Origin: Gordius sp. MW1
Lineage: Eukaryota; Nematomorpha; Gordioida; Gordea; Gordiidae
DNA: 64,000 bases
NCBI GenBank assembly: GCA_964036665.1
Contig: OZ038533.1
Span: 15,037,075-15,101,074, forward strand
Reading direction: 5' to 3'
Shown: positions 23,171 through 34,436 of the stretch, piece after piece
Layout of the letters: each line of letters opens with the position of its first letter
How positions within the stretch are numbered: position 1 is the first letter of the stretch
Made by a program: the position numbers and the translations under genes
The notes under the pieces: model-generated
Databases searched by the model: none
What the model saw: only the letters and a program-made list of their open reading frames with translations
Told to the model about the DNA's origin: nothing

Positions 23171-23840
23171 GCTAAAGCAGATTTCCACGAGAATTTGAAC
23201 AAGTTAATTAATAAAGAAGGGGAAGATCTAAAAAATGTCAACCAGGGCAAGGAACTCAAAAGATGTAATATTTAATAACTTTAAAGTACAAGGAAGGCAT
23301 CCTCTAACTCGAGACTGTCAAATCATAGATCGTGGAAAGAATATTATAAAGAATTATTAAGCAGTGCAAATGGGGTTTCGGACCATTGTGAGAACTATGA
23401 ATATGACCCAGAGTAAGAAGTGACAGAACAAGAGATCAACCAGGTGTTCAAAAAGATAACCATAGAGCGGTGGCACCTGATAATACACCTATGGAAGGTT
23501 TTAAAACGCTTGGGCCTTAGGCGTACATATTTGGAAGTGGTGTGATGCCTGATGAGTGGAGGGAAAGCAATGTTATACAAATCTAAAAATATAGGGAGAT
23601 ATACAAGAGTGCAATAACTGTCCGAGAATAATGTTAACGAGACACTTAATAAGATGTCGAAAAAGGTTATAGAAGCCAGATTTTTAAAATAATCTCAATA
23701 AATGAACGACAAATCGGGTTGATGCCTGGAAAGTCAACTTCAGATGCAATACATATTCTTACGCGACTTAAGTGGTTATGAAGGAAAAACGGGAGTATCT
23801 ACATCCAGGAAATATTTTAAATACAACAACTAAGAAGATA
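23160..23840 (+). pseudogene. Decayed LINE reverse transcriptase fragment
   Basis: Broken plus-strand frames keep short LINE-like blocks: VTEQEINQVFKKI near 23418, GVMPDEWRES near 23540, then RQIGLMPGKSTSDAIHILTR near 23709-23765. The last is the palm-domain lead of non-LTR reverse transcriptases (GF/MxPGKSTxDAI). Many stops and frame changes separate them. It probably belongs to an RTE-like family, as does the longer copy at 27597-31790. Confidence 0.55.
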
Positions 23841-23960
23841 AAGTTTTTAACAAACAGACTAAGTTAATCATGTAGGAAAGGGAGATTGCTAGGTTGGAGG
23901 GAAAATTGTATGGATAAAATTAGCGAGAGAACGGAAAAGAGGAAGACTTAACCTTACTTT

Positions 23961-25070
23961 AAAATTTAATTAAAGCATGATGTAAGTTACAAAATATAAA
24001 CAGGCATGTAAATATAAAGACAAATAGAAATTAAAGTTGAAAGAATTGACCATCAATGTAAGTGATAGACAGTGATAGGAAAAATACCAAATAATTGGGA
24101 CTTACTTAATAAATTGAATTTAAAAAAACGCAGCTCAAAAGTTATTGGTCGACAGCAATAGACATTAAATGAAAGAATACTTAATTTATAAACAAATTAT
24201 TAATTTAAAATACACGATTTAAATCATTTTAATATAAGCAAAGTCACTTGAATAAGCCTTAAATATTTGGCCTTGGAAAACAAATGGCAAAACTATTGGC
24301 AATAGAAGATATATGTCTTTAAATTTAAAGTTAACCCTAAATAGTATAATAGGCTGATAGAAATAAAACCAAAAACGTCAAATTTCGGAAGAAATCCGAA
24401 TTAATGGTATATAACTTAATTGATTTATTTTTAAATGCGTGAACTTCAAATTAAAAAATTACTTTTTTTTTATCTTTGTATTCATATAATTTAATGAAAT
24501 ATGGTCTAAGCAGTTTCTGGCAACCCGAGTGTAATTTTAACAAAAATTAAATGATAACATCAATACATAAATCTGCCAAATTAATTTCCGTCTTTAAAAT
24601 TGATTAATATTTATAAATTAATGAAGTGTTATGCCGACATAATTTTTAATTAAAACTGTAGTAACCTATTTGATTTGGCAAACATCGAGTAGACAAATTG
24701 TCTAAAATTAATTTAAAAAGCCTTGAATACATTTTTTTAATTTATATATTTTCACACGAACTTACATTATTTGGCATATCAAGTTAATTTTATATTCAAA
24801 CAAACTTCAGTTAGTTTATGTATAAAACATCATTTTATAAAAACTCTATGATTTGTGGAATATAGAATTACTATTTATCAAGATTTATAATAAATCAATT
24901 TTTTAAAATATATTTGTGTTTTTAAAATAATATTATCTCCTTTTACCATTACTAAAAATTAAAACTCCTAGAGTTTTCATTGACAAGATCTCATTGTAAG
25001 TTAATATATTATTTTTATATAATCATAACAAACTTATATTTATTTTCTAAATATATTAAAACTATTTTAT
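23961..25070. other. AT-rich stretch upstream of the GPCR paralogue
   Basis: No gene seen. The proximal part should hold the promoter and any first exon of the receptor at 25095. Confidence 0.5.
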
Positions 25071-25082
25071 CTTCTAATTTAG
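25071..25082 (+). other. Candidate 3' splice site of the GPCR paralogue
   Basis: CTTCTAATTTAG ends 12 bases before the ATG, in the same place as in the intact copy, which supports a shared 5'-UTR intron. Confidence 0.5.
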
Positions 25083-25094
25083 CTTAAAGAAAAA

Positions 25095-26591
25095 ATGGAG
25101 AATGAAAATTGTGTGTTATGGAGCACGGAAATTACTTATACTTATATTATGCCAACGATAATAGGAACTGGAATTGTAGGAAATGTAATATACGTCTATT
25201 GCTTATCCCAATCAAGGCTAATTGAAATATCTAAACGTCTAAATAAATCATCATGACGAAAGAGGACAACAATCGTGAGTGACAAAAATGCAATCCGACA
25301 ATCAATTTCTCATCAAAAACCATTTGAGTATTCCGTTCGTAACGTTTGGTTCTACATTCGAATTTTAACTATCTCTGATTTTATGGTAAGTTTTAGTTTG
25401 ATATTATTCCCGACTCTTTACATGTCATGCTGGCGTCTATGTCGGCAATCATATTGGTTTGTTTGGTATAGCATAAAGGTTGGATTGCCGATGATGGATA
25501 TTTTTACTCATTATAGTAATTTTATCAGAATAATAATTGCATTGGATCGATTGTGGGCCATGGTAAAGCCCTTAACTTATCAACAAAACATTAAAACATC
25601 CACTATAAAAATAATTTCATTAGTGACTTTTGTGATATGTGTGGCTGTAACTATTCCATATAGCTGGGGATATTTAGTCATACCAGTAATGACGGTTGGT
25701 GATCTGAGCGAAAAAAGTACAAACGCGAGTAAAACCGATTCTAAAAGATGTATCTATGACAATTATAGTAGTTTAATACAAAATGTGAGTGTAATGGTGC
25801 CAGTATTTAGAGAGGCAGTCATTCCTTTACCTTTATTTTCATATAATAAAGAACTATCTGATACAGTGGATCTTTTATTGCCATTGAAAATTCTCAAGCA
25901 AAGCTACACCCATTCCAGAAACTCATTCGCAAATCATTGGTTTCCATCTTATAGAAAATGGGCAAACTTTTGCATGACAATTATACCTTTAATCATAACG
26001 TTTGTATCAAATTCCATCATAATTTATTTTTGTGCTAATGTATTAAAAATGCCTGCTATAAGGACTTCGAGCATTAGAGCGTTTGGCTTCAACAAAAGTA
26101 AACAAAACCTTTTGAAATCTAAATCACAATGCTTAGCTAACCCGCAATTTAAAGTAACCATACCATCCACGTCAACTGCACCAACTGATAATTTAATAGA
26201 GAGTGTTTCAAACAGATTAAAAATCTACAAACCATTGTCCACTTCAGAGAGAGGAAGTTCGATTCCAGCTAACACAAACAATATTACCTTGATTATGTAT
26301 AATGCATCTAAACTAAAAATAGAGTATGAAAAAAATAGGCGAAATATAAACGTAACAAAATGGATGATAACTTTAAATTTTTACCTCATATTGAACACAT
26401 TACCAATGACAATCTACATGTTCCTGTTTGAACAATGGTTAGCCGACTTTACAAGCAAGGATGAATTGTGGTTTCAAAATGTAGCCTTTTTGTCTAAATA
26501 TGGAATTAATATATTGAGTATCTACATTACTCTTTTATTTGATCCGTTAGTCAAAAAAATAATCCTCAAGACTTTCCATAAATATTTTTAA
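25095..26591 (+). pseudogene. GPCR paralogue with one in-frame stop at codon 54
   Basis: Translation from ATG 25095 gives MENENCVLWSTEITYTYIMP, clearly homologous to the receptor at 4643-6130. At codon 54 (25254-25256) a TGA stands where the intact copy has CGA (Arg). After it the frame stays open for 445 codons to the TAA at 26589-26591, with no other break. TM2 Asp (TISDF), DRL at the end of TM3, the long second extracellular loop with three sequons (NAS, NYS, NVS), NTLP in TM6 and DPLV in TM7 are all kept. The first ATG after the stop (25275) would give a 438-residue protein lacking TM1. It may be a very young null allele, a read-through gene or a sequence error. It lies opposite in strand to the other two copies. 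Confidence 0.8.
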
Positions 26592-27175
26592 ATCCCTCAC
26601 AAATCACAGTGTTATTATGCACAAAAAATATAAATATTTTTAATGTTATCATCTAAGTATTTGAAATGTAATTTTGAACGTGTCTTTAACAAATTTGTTG
26701 ACATCTTAAATAGTAAATTTATTGTAATTTTAATAATTTAAGTATATTTTACATAAAATATATGTGAATTTTGCGTTACTAACTGTTGTAAACTATGCCC
26801 TCGTAATATATATAAATTATTATGTAAATTTGTTACTTGTTTTCTATGACCTTAAAACAAGTATACTTTTGAGCTGACTACTATTTTCATTAAACATATC
26901 TATTCTAAATAAAGATTAATTAACATATTTAGTTCTTTAGCTTGTTATTATTATTTCAAAATCTAACGGTATAACTAAGTGAATTATAAATCAACAATAA
27001 TGCATCTAGTAATAATTCCATTCCTTAATAAATTAATTTATCTAGTAAAAACGTTGTTATAGCAATTTTTAATTTTAAAATTGGTCTCCCAAAGTTTGCA
27101 ATAAAATAAAATTTCTTGCTTATAATATTTATTGGAAAAAATTAAAGGTACACAGCAAAGAATATTTTTTATATT
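26592..27175. other. AT-rich 3' flank of the GPCR paralogue
   Basis: No gene. It must contain the receptor 3' UTR if transcribed. No strong polyadenylation site stands out. Confidence 0.5.
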
Positions 27176-27178
27176 AAT

Positions 27179-27437
27179 CTATGGCGGACATGATTAACGA
27201 AAATCGGCTAAGTGGTATGGGCATATACTAAGAAAAGACACGGATGACGTAAATCAAAAAGTACTGGACATGGAGGTACCGGGGAAGAGAGGAAGAGGAC
27301 GACCCCGTGTCACGTGGAAAAGGCAAGTCGATAAAGTTATGAAAGCTAAAGAGATAAGTCAAAACATGGCACTCACGCGGTCAAGATGGAAGAAGCTTAT
27401 CAAAACAAACCCCACGAATCTGGGACCCAATAACTGA
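27179..27437 (+). pseudogene. 5'-truncated LINE, C-terminal end only
   Basis: The plus frame reads RWYGHILRKDTDDVNQKVLD, then GKRGRGRPRVTW, then SRWKKLIKTNPTNLGPNN and TGA at 27435. This is the C-terminal domain of RTE-type LINE proteins (the GRPRxTW block is a hallmark). The copy starts abruptly near 27179 and is the mirror image of 27597-27965 on the other strand, so two LINE 3' ends face each other across about 160 bp. Confidence 0.7.
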
Positions 27438-27596
27438 TAAAGAAGAGGAGAATCTTTAAAAGTCCAAACCCACCATATATTATAGATGTCCTTATGCGGG
27501 TGGGTATAGGTTATGTTACAAATTTACAAATCTTTATCCTTAAAATAATATGTGAGCGATAAACTCCAATACATATAAAGAGCTTCTTTTTCTTGA

Positions 27597-27965
27597 TCAA
27601 ATATTTGGTCCCACAGTCAGGGGGTTTGTTTTGATTAGTTTCTTCCATCTAGACTGGGTAATTACCATGTCTTGATTAATCTCTTTTGTTTTCGTAACTT
27701 TGTCTACTTGCTCTTTCTACATCCGTTTAATCAGATCAGTTTTTTCAAACATACGGTCATGTTTGGCCACTAAATTTGCAAAAATCGAAACTCGATGTCA
27801 TTTCATAAAGCTATTCAAAATTCTACACTCACGAGGTCGTTCTCTTCCTCTCTTCCCCGGTGCCGCCATGTACAGTACTTTTCGATTTAATTCATTCGTC
27901 TCCCTTTTTAGAATATGCCCATACCACTTAGCCGATTTTCGTTATTCATGTCCGCCATTGGTTGA
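27597..27965 (-). pseudogene. LINE C-terminal domain, minus-strand copy
   Basis: Broken minus frames keep KWYGHILKRE, then GKRGRERPRE, then SRWKKLIKTNPLTVGPNI and TGA at 27599-27597. It is the inverted partner of 27179-27437. Confidence 0.65.
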
Positions 27966-28384
27966 ATACTCAGTCAGGAGAAAGTCATTCATCATATGGT
28001 CGAGCTTAGTATACTTTAAGCTCCACCGTGTGGCTTGTAATAGCTTTTCTTCCGCGATGTTTAATGCTAATGTTTCACTTCCTTAGAGTAACACCGGTCT
28101 TACGATGGATTTGTAAGCTTTGCTCTTTAACCATCTTGGCATTTTCTTGTCGCACATTACACCGGATATACTTCGCCATTTAAGCCATTCTTTTTGGATC
28201 CGGGCATTGACATCCGTTGCGCAACCTCCCTCTTGATGTAGCATCGAGCAGAGGTATGTAAATCAGTCTACTTTTGGGTACTTTTGAAGGTCATCCAGCG
28301 ATGGGGTGCCTTAAATGTTCATTTTCTTGTATACCGTTTTATCGTTGACCTTTAAACCATATCCAACAAAGAGCTTTGACCACT

Positions 28385-29510
28385 TTACGGATTCTTCGAA
28401 TACTTTCTCCCTTGTTTCCTCGCATAGTACTTTATCATCGCATCGGCATATAGCATACACCATGGCGATGACTTTTGAATGTCCCTCGTTATCGTGTGTA
28501 TAATTATATTAAATAAAAAGGGACTTAAAGCAGATCCTATGTAATCTAATTTTAACCCGAAAACCTTTTGAGTCTCCAACTGTCGTCCTAACGCAAGAGT
28601 TTGAGGCTTCATAAATATTTTTCATAAGCCGTATATATGCGTTAAGGATATTTTATTTCCTCAGGCACCACCACATTAAATCGCGGGGGATCGTGTCATA
28701 AGCTTTCTCCAAGTCGATAAAAACAATATGTAGGTCTTTCCTCTTTTTACCATACTTAGCCATCATTTGTCTTAGTGCGAAGATTGGGTCGATTGTGGAT
28801 TTGTCGGTCACAAATACGAATTGATTAGCCGATATTTCCACCTCGTTTTTCAGCCTTGTTACTAAGATCCTTTCCATAAACTTCAAGGAGTGGCAAGTTA
28901 GCTTGATACCTCTGTAATTGCCACAGTCCTGAGGGTCTCCTTTGCCTTTAAATAAGGGTTTAATCGTGCTTGCTCTCCATTAATTAGGAATTCGCTCTTC
29001 TAAATATCTTGTTAAGGAGGTTCGTCATGGTGTGACCCCTTCTTCACGACATCCGAGCAATGCTTCCTTAGGTATTCCATCTAGGCCATTTGCTTTTCCT
29101 TTTTGCATCTTGATCATTTGTGTCCTTTTGAAAGAGTTCGCCTATGATTATATTTGACTCAATTTTGGGAAGGGAACCTTGTCATTTGCAATATTCATAT
29201 TCATAAGTTTCTTAGAATATCCTTTCCACCTTTCCATCACTTCTTTCGGCTTGAATAAGGTTTGACCCTTCTCGTTTTTGACTATTTTAAGAACTCCGAC
29301 ATCGCGACTTTTCTTCTCCCTTATCTTGGCCAATTTGTACATAAGCATATCGCCCCCTTTATGATCCAGTTTGTTTGCCATCTTGGTGTACGCGGCATTC
29401 TTCGCTTTTGCAACGGCCTTTTTTGCGGCCCTCTTTGCGTCCCTATATTCTTGATAATCCTCCGACTTTTTTGATATGCCACCCTCTATATAGATTTTTC
29501 TTTCTTTCAA
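28385..29510 (-). pseudogene. LINE linker and reverse transcriptase domain, broken
   Basis: 29510-29148 has a lysine/alanine-rich helix (YRDAKRAAKKAVAKAKNAAY) and then VMERWKGYSKKLMN, as in RTE linkers. 28886-28653 has DKSTIDPIFALRQMM and DLHIVFIDLEKAYDTIPRDL, the RT finger and palm blocks with the first catalytic Asp. 28612-28385 has [16 protein letters not shown] and CMLYADAM. The YADD catalytic box is destroyed: after YAD the frame shifts and reads YADAM. Stops separate the blocks. Confidence 0.75.
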
Positions 29511-29929
29511 TGAGATCCCTAACCGATTGATCCCACCACCATAGTTTCCTATTCATAGCTTTGCCTCCTTTGGTCTGTCACGAATCGCTGTTTTCTCTAT
29601 GTCATTAGATAGCGTCTCCCAATCGTCGTCCACGTCCCTTCGCAACTTCCTTGCACCCAAGAGTGAGGAGGCTTTTTGATGGTATTCTTCGTTCGTCGAC
29701 GTGTCCTTTAGCCTTTCGTATGGAATTCGAGGTTATATACCTTTCTTCTTTCGGGAAATACTCTTGTCAAGATCCATAACATGAAGACGATGTTGCCTGG
29801 CGATTTCTTCTCCCGGTATTACTTTGCAATCCTTGATACTTCATTAGTCCTTTCGCCGTACAAGCAAATAGTCAATTTGACTAAAATGCTTCCCACTTCT
29901 ATAGGTCACATTGCGCTTTTGAAAATAGG

Positions 29930-31069
29930 TGTTAACGATCGCCATGTCATATGCTTGGGACACTTGGAGAAGTTTTTCCCCTTCTTTGTCTTCAGACCAT
30001 GCCCATAATCTCCATGATTGCGTTCATACCCAAGGCGATCTTTCCCTAATTGAGCGTTGAAATCTGCCTCAATAACACAGCTCTACAAATATTGACTTTG
30101 TGATTGTATCCCGCTATCCGACCAATAATTCTGATAGAGAATTTTGCGCTGAAAAATAATATGTTTTTAGTTTTTTCTACGATTACCAGTTCTTTAGATA
30201 TACGAGGTTGAAAGAGCCAAAAGTGCCCCTTTTAAGCCTTTTTGAGGCTATATTGCGACGGCATTTTTAATATTTAGCGAAAAATAAATTCATGTAGATT
30301 AAAGTTTCATCTATAGGTGCATTCTTTTGTTTTTTTATATCACCCTTATACTCAAATTTATCCGCGTTTGCGTAAACCCCTTCTCCTTGTCCCATTATGT
30401 CTGGAAAAAGGAGTTCATTAGAGTTCATACTGAGTAAGCGATGTTTATTAACACATATATCTCTCCCTTTACCTACTCTCCTCTCTTTCTCCTTGGATAG
30501 ATATAGGGACGGGAGTGGAGGAGATGGAGAATGGGAGAGAGAGTTGTGTTAGTAAACAGCGCGTACTCAGTATGAACTCTAATGAACTCCTTTTTCCAGA
30601 CATAATGGGATGAATTTTGTTAAAGAGAAGGGGTTTACGCAAACGCGTATAAATTTGAGTATAAGGGCGATATAAAGAAAATAAAAGAATGCACCTATAG
30701 ATGAAACTTTAATCTACATGAATATATTACTATTTTTCGCTAAATATTAAAAATGCCGTGGCAATATAGCCTCAAAAAGGCTTAAAAAGGGCACTTTTGC
30801 CACTTTCAACCTCGTTTATCTAAAAATTGGTAATCGTAGAAAAAAACATATATTATTTTTCAGCGCAAAAATCTCTATCAGAATTATTGGTCGGATTGCG
30901 GGATATTTTTTTTGTAGACCTGTGTAATTAGCCTTTCTTCCTGTCTTATTCCTTGTATTTCCTTTTCCAATAAATCGAAGAATATGTCTTTCTCCAATTC
31001 TAAACACCCAATTTGGGGAGCATACACGCACATAATGGTTAGGAGGCCCCCTTGTTCTGCAATCTTCAC
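29930..31069 (-). pseudogene. LINE endonuclease domain, split by a foldback insertion
   Basis: The upstream part (31069-30884) has LLTIMCVYAPQIGCLELEKD, the VYAP block of apurinic-type LINE endonucleases. The downstream part (about 30073-29995) has EADFNAQLGKDRLGYERNHG, the GDFN/GRxxGYER block. The 800-bp inverted repeat lies between them, so the domain cannot be made from this copy. The endonuclease would nick target DNA to start reverse transcription. Confidence 0.7.
30107..30904. mobile_element. ~800-bp foldback element with ~360-bp inverted arms
   Basis: TATCCCGCTATCCGACCAAT opens the left arm and ATTGGTCGGATTGCGGGATA closes the right arm. The arms mirror each other all the way in, for example ATTAAAGTTTCATCTATAGG (30297) and CCTATAGATGAAACTTTAAT (30694), and GAGTTCATACTGAGTA against TACTCAGTATGAACTC. 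The centre (about 30455-30550) holds CT-rich and AG-rich stretches that also face each other. No coding sequence. It sits within the LINE endonuclease domain. Confidence 0.85.
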
Positions 31070-31384
31070 CTACATTAGCCTGTCGGAACGACGCTTGACT
31101 TCCACCACCTAACGATTCGCTTAGAACGATACCGACCCCGTTTCTACGATTTGATGACCCACTGTAGAAAAGCTTGCATCCTTCTCCTAATTCTCAAGCT
31201 TTTGTTCCGTTCCACCTCGTCTCTTGTAGGCAGGCGTGTACCTTTCTTTTAGCAATTGTGCGACCTTGATGCTCTTCCCCATCAACGTTCCCACATTCGA
31301 GCACGTTATTCGCATTCTTTCAACAACTAATTTCCTTAACCGCCTTCGTTGTGAGTTGGGCAGTAACTTTAGTGTATTTTTCCG

Positions 31385-31619
31385 ATAGGGGTCAAAGTAG
31401 CAGAATGATGAAAAAGTAGCAGAAAAATATGACTTTTAGATAATCAATATATTAGAATTAAAACTCAAATTGGGAGGGAATTTCATGTGCATCTAACCCT
31501 AACCTAAAACGCTGCCCTAAAACACTAACCTTAACCCTAACCCTCCTGACCAATCTTGATCTTGATCAGTTCTGACCAATTTGGCTGCTTTTTTTCTGCT
31601 ACTTTGACCGGTTCCCTAT
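31385..31619. mobile_element. MITE with GTCAAAGTAGCAGAA inverted ends
   Basis: Left ATAGGGGTCAAAGTAGCAGA is mirrored by right TTCTGCTACTTTGACCGG then TTCCCTAT. The inside contains AACCCTAACC-like words but no coding sequence. It interrupts the LINE 5' leader. The TSD is not certain. Confidence 0.65.
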
Positions 31620-31790
31620 TTTTCACATTACACGGGCGGGGTATGCAGTGCGCGTCGTTTGTGGAGGACGCCCTAGCCTTTTCTTGTAAAATCTTGTTTG
31701 AAATTGGAGTTGGTTTTTATAGCCGGTTTCCAACCTGACGCCAACCCTCCACTTTTTGCACACGGACCTGGGACCGTCGTAGGTAGTGTT

Positions 31791-31990
31791 AGTTAATAAA
31801 CTTTAACACGTAATTATATAAATTTGAAATCATAAGATTTGTAATGTGTCATAATTGATACATATAATGAAATTCAATATAATCATATGTTATAATGATC
31901 CCAAATAAGGTATCGGATATATCGCCCTACAGGTTCACTAAGTTTCGTGGATGTTTCTTTTACGTTTTTCATAGCTTTAGGAGGTGACGC
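31791..31990. other. Short AT-rich spacer
   Basis: Nothing recognised. Confidence 0.4.
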
Positions 31991-31994
31991 AACT

Positions 31995-33300
31995 TTAGAA
32001 CCACTTTTCTCAAAAACTACTGAAGATAAAAACATTTTTTAAGATAAATTTGAAAGATTGGATTGGGATAAAGCATCTGATACCATTGTATTATTTCTTC
32101 TTATTGTTTCTTAAATTAGAATCGTTCGAAAATCGTAAAAATCGCAAATCCCATCTGCCATTTTTTATTCAATATTTATATACACTCAACAATAAGGTTT
32201 TGCAATACAATTTACATTTTTAAAATCTGTAAAATTTTTCCAACATTTTGCTAGAAATTTTAAAATGAGTACTTAAAAGACTCTAAAATTTGCCTTAAAT
32301 TTGAAGGTCACCTATAGGTTACACTGGGCAGACCTTATGTGCCTAGCGTAACCTGTTTAAATGCTTTGCAGTGTGATGTCCATAAAAAGCACCTTGGATT
32401 TATTCATTGAAAAATGGGTTGCACCATATAATTTAAACCAGCCCTTGGAAAATTTTTGTTTTTGGACTGATTGTCTTGAAACCGATTTCTACGCACACCA
32501 TTGGATATTATTTTGCTGAGGTTTTGACATTTTTAGGAGACTAATTTGCAGTTAAAAAAAATTGTAATATAAATTTCAAATTCGTTGATCGTTAATTTTA
32601 AACTGTGGATGTGTTTTTTTGCATATAAATAAGTTCTAAAACAAAATAATAAAACTTTCATATTATTTAAAAGCGAGTAAAGACAGTCAAAATTCTATTT
32701 TCGATCTATTTTTTTTATAACGGAGGACTTATTGCTATAAACCTGAAAACGGGACCAACTATTGTAAAGTCCCTACTATTAAAAAGGGTAAACTCTATAA
32801 AATTATGATGAAATCAGAATAAATTATAGAAATGTAGTATCAATGGAACCAATTTTAACCGTATTTGGCATATTAGGAGGCACAATTTTATCTATAAATA
32901 TCACGTATCGGTTATATTTCTTACTAAAATCTCAGAGAAAATCAAAAATATTGTTTTATCAAGACTTTTTATGGCTTAAAAACACAACATTTTGGCTATT
33001 CTTAACTATTTTACCCCCCCCCCCCCTTATACTTTCAATTTTGCAAGAAAAATAAGAAAAAAATTATTAATAAATTCATAGTTTTTTATTAAATCATTTA
33101 AAAAGTTACGCTAGGCACATAAGCTCTGCCCAATAACTTTAAAGCAAATTTTACCGCTTTTAAATTATTCATATGATTTAAAATTACTATTAAAATGGTG
33201 GTAAAATTATACAAATACTAAAAATGTAAATTAAGTCTCAGAAACTTATCGTTGAGTGTACATAAATATTAAATGAAAAAACGAGTAAAAAGCTAAGAAA
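31995..33300. mobile_element. Long-inverted-repeat element, copy A
   Basis: Left block AGGTTACACTGGGCAGACCT and GTGCCTAGCGTAAC (32320-32365) is mirrored by GTTACGCTAGGCACATAAGC and TCTGCCCA (33105-33135). Outside these, ATATACACTCAACAATAAGG (32178) is mirrored by CTTATCGTTGAGTGTACATA (33246). The inside holds ACCGATTTCTACGCACACCA and a C run. Related sequence lies in the same direction at 47935-49081 (copy B). The 70-residue frame at 32843-33055 (plus) is weak and not kept in copy B. Confidence 0.65.
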
Positions 33301-33378
33301 ATCAATTTAAAAACTTGGTATGACGCATAAAAAACTTTGCAATTTAAATATAAAACTTTGGAAATAATTGGAAATAAG

Positions 33379-33549
33379 TAGAGTTGTTAAATTGCTAATT
33401 TTCTTCAACTCCAGCTACAATCTACTCGACCGTCGTGCATTTTTATAGGCTACTGTTCTGCCTAGTGCACCGAACACGCGCATATCAAGCAACTCAGTGT
33501 GCGTGTTCGGGTCTGGAGTTTGAAGAAAGTTAGCAATTTAACAATTCTA
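33379..33549. mobile_element. 170-bp MITE with TAGAGTTGTTAAATTGC ends
   Basis: TAGAGTTGTTAAATTGCTAA with TTTCTTCAACTCCAG on the left is mirrored by CTGGAGTTTGAAGAAAG and TTAGCAATTTAACAATTCTA on the right. The inside (TAGTGCACCGAACA) is shared with the fragment ending at 23170. Non-coding. Confidence 0.75.
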
Positions 33550-33604
33550 AAAAGAAGTTTTGTTTCTATAAAAAAATTTGACCTACCTATTTTAAACATG
33601 GCTT

Positions 33605-33895
33605 TTAAAAAATATCAGGGTCAAAACTTTTAAGAAAAAATACTTTGTTAGACATTGTATAATGTACCAAATTCAAATTGTCAATGTCAAATTTATAAGT
33701 TTTATTCCGGAAAGAAGGGAGAAATGCGATTATGGATAGACCTAAAAGAATTAAAAATCTGATTGATTTATAAAAACTCGGGCCTTCGGCCCTCGTAAGA
33801 AGAGGGAGAAGGGAAGGGGAAGGGGGAAGGGGGAAGGGGAGAAGGGGAAGGGAAGGGGGAAGGGGAGAAGGGGAAGGGAAGAGGGGACGACTCAT
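33605..33895. repeat. Purine (G/A) low-complexity tract
   Basis: GGGAAGGGG-type units fill about 33795-33882. The proline-rich minus-strand frame over it is only the translation of this tract. Confidence 0.7.
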
Positions 33896-34436
33896 CTATA
33901 CTCCGTATAAACGTAGCATATTTGCTATGCAATTTATGGGAGAGAAAGGTGAAAAGGGGCGAGAATGCCTATAGGGGGGTATTAAATGCAAAATGATTAG
34001 TTAATTATTTATACAAATTTTTCATTTAATTACAAAAAAAAATTTGCCCCTCCGGGATTCGGCCCCACATCAGTAGAGGCATAAGCCTTTGTAGGGGCAC
34101 AGGGACCCATATCAGTAGAGGCATACCCCCTGGGGAGGGCTTAGGGTATTAACAATGTTAATCTATTCAAAAACGTAAAAAAAACTTTCGATTCATAATT
34201 TGGCTAATGGTCATTTTTTTCATTGGTCAGTAGCCAGCGGACGGCCAAAAAGTCCTATTATCAATGTTATTTATAAGAACAAAATATTAATTTAATTTAG
34301 AAAAAATTAAATATTCGTCCTCTCCCGGGATTGAACACGAACCTCCACGTCAGGAAGCTGGTTAAAATAACTTGCTAGACATTAGACATCATCGGACGGA
34401 CAACAAAAAACGAGCCCATAAATTGCATAGTAATTA
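33773..34436. mobile_element. Single unit of the hairpin/tRNA-like repeat family
   Basis: It opens with CTCGGGCCTTCGGCCCTCG, a GGGCC-TTC-GGCCC hairpin, then a 120-bp G/A tract, TTTGCTATGCAATTTATGGG, a B-box-like piece in reverse, one GGCTAATGG...CCAGCGGACGG hairpin module, a second tRNA-like piece (GGGATTGAACACGAACC in reverse), and closes with ACGAGCCCATAAATTGCATAG. The end motif and TTTGCTATGCAATTTATGGG are reverse complements, so they form the inverted ends. This is the cleanest view of the family's basic layout. Confidence 0.65.

Larger units (their letters stand above)
27597..31790 (-). mobile_element. RTE-type LINE, decayed, with two nested insertions
   Basis: On the minus strand the order is a 5' leader (about 31790-31620), an apurinic endonuclease domain (31320-29930), a linker (29510-29148), reverse transcriptase (28886-28385) and the C-terminal GRPR domain ending in TGA at 27597. 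Total is about 4.2 kb including an 800-bp foldback element (30107-30904) and a 235-bp MITE (31385-31619), so the LINE itself is near 3.2 kb, normal for RTE. Several frame breaks make it inactive. The leader reads, in part, GGCGTCAGGTTGGAAACCGG, a form I associate with animal RTE elements whose endonuclease is often labelled craniofacial-development-like. Confidence 0.75.

Noticed and set aside
27700..28086. 128-residue plus-strand frame
   Set aside because: Antisense of the LINE C-terminal region; no motif of its own.
31495..31550. Telomere-like CCCTAA words
   Set aside because: Only a few irregular words inside a MITE; not a tandem telomeric array.
33605..33895. Proline/leucine-rich small protein
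   Set aside because: Translation of a G/A tract that is part of a repeat unit.
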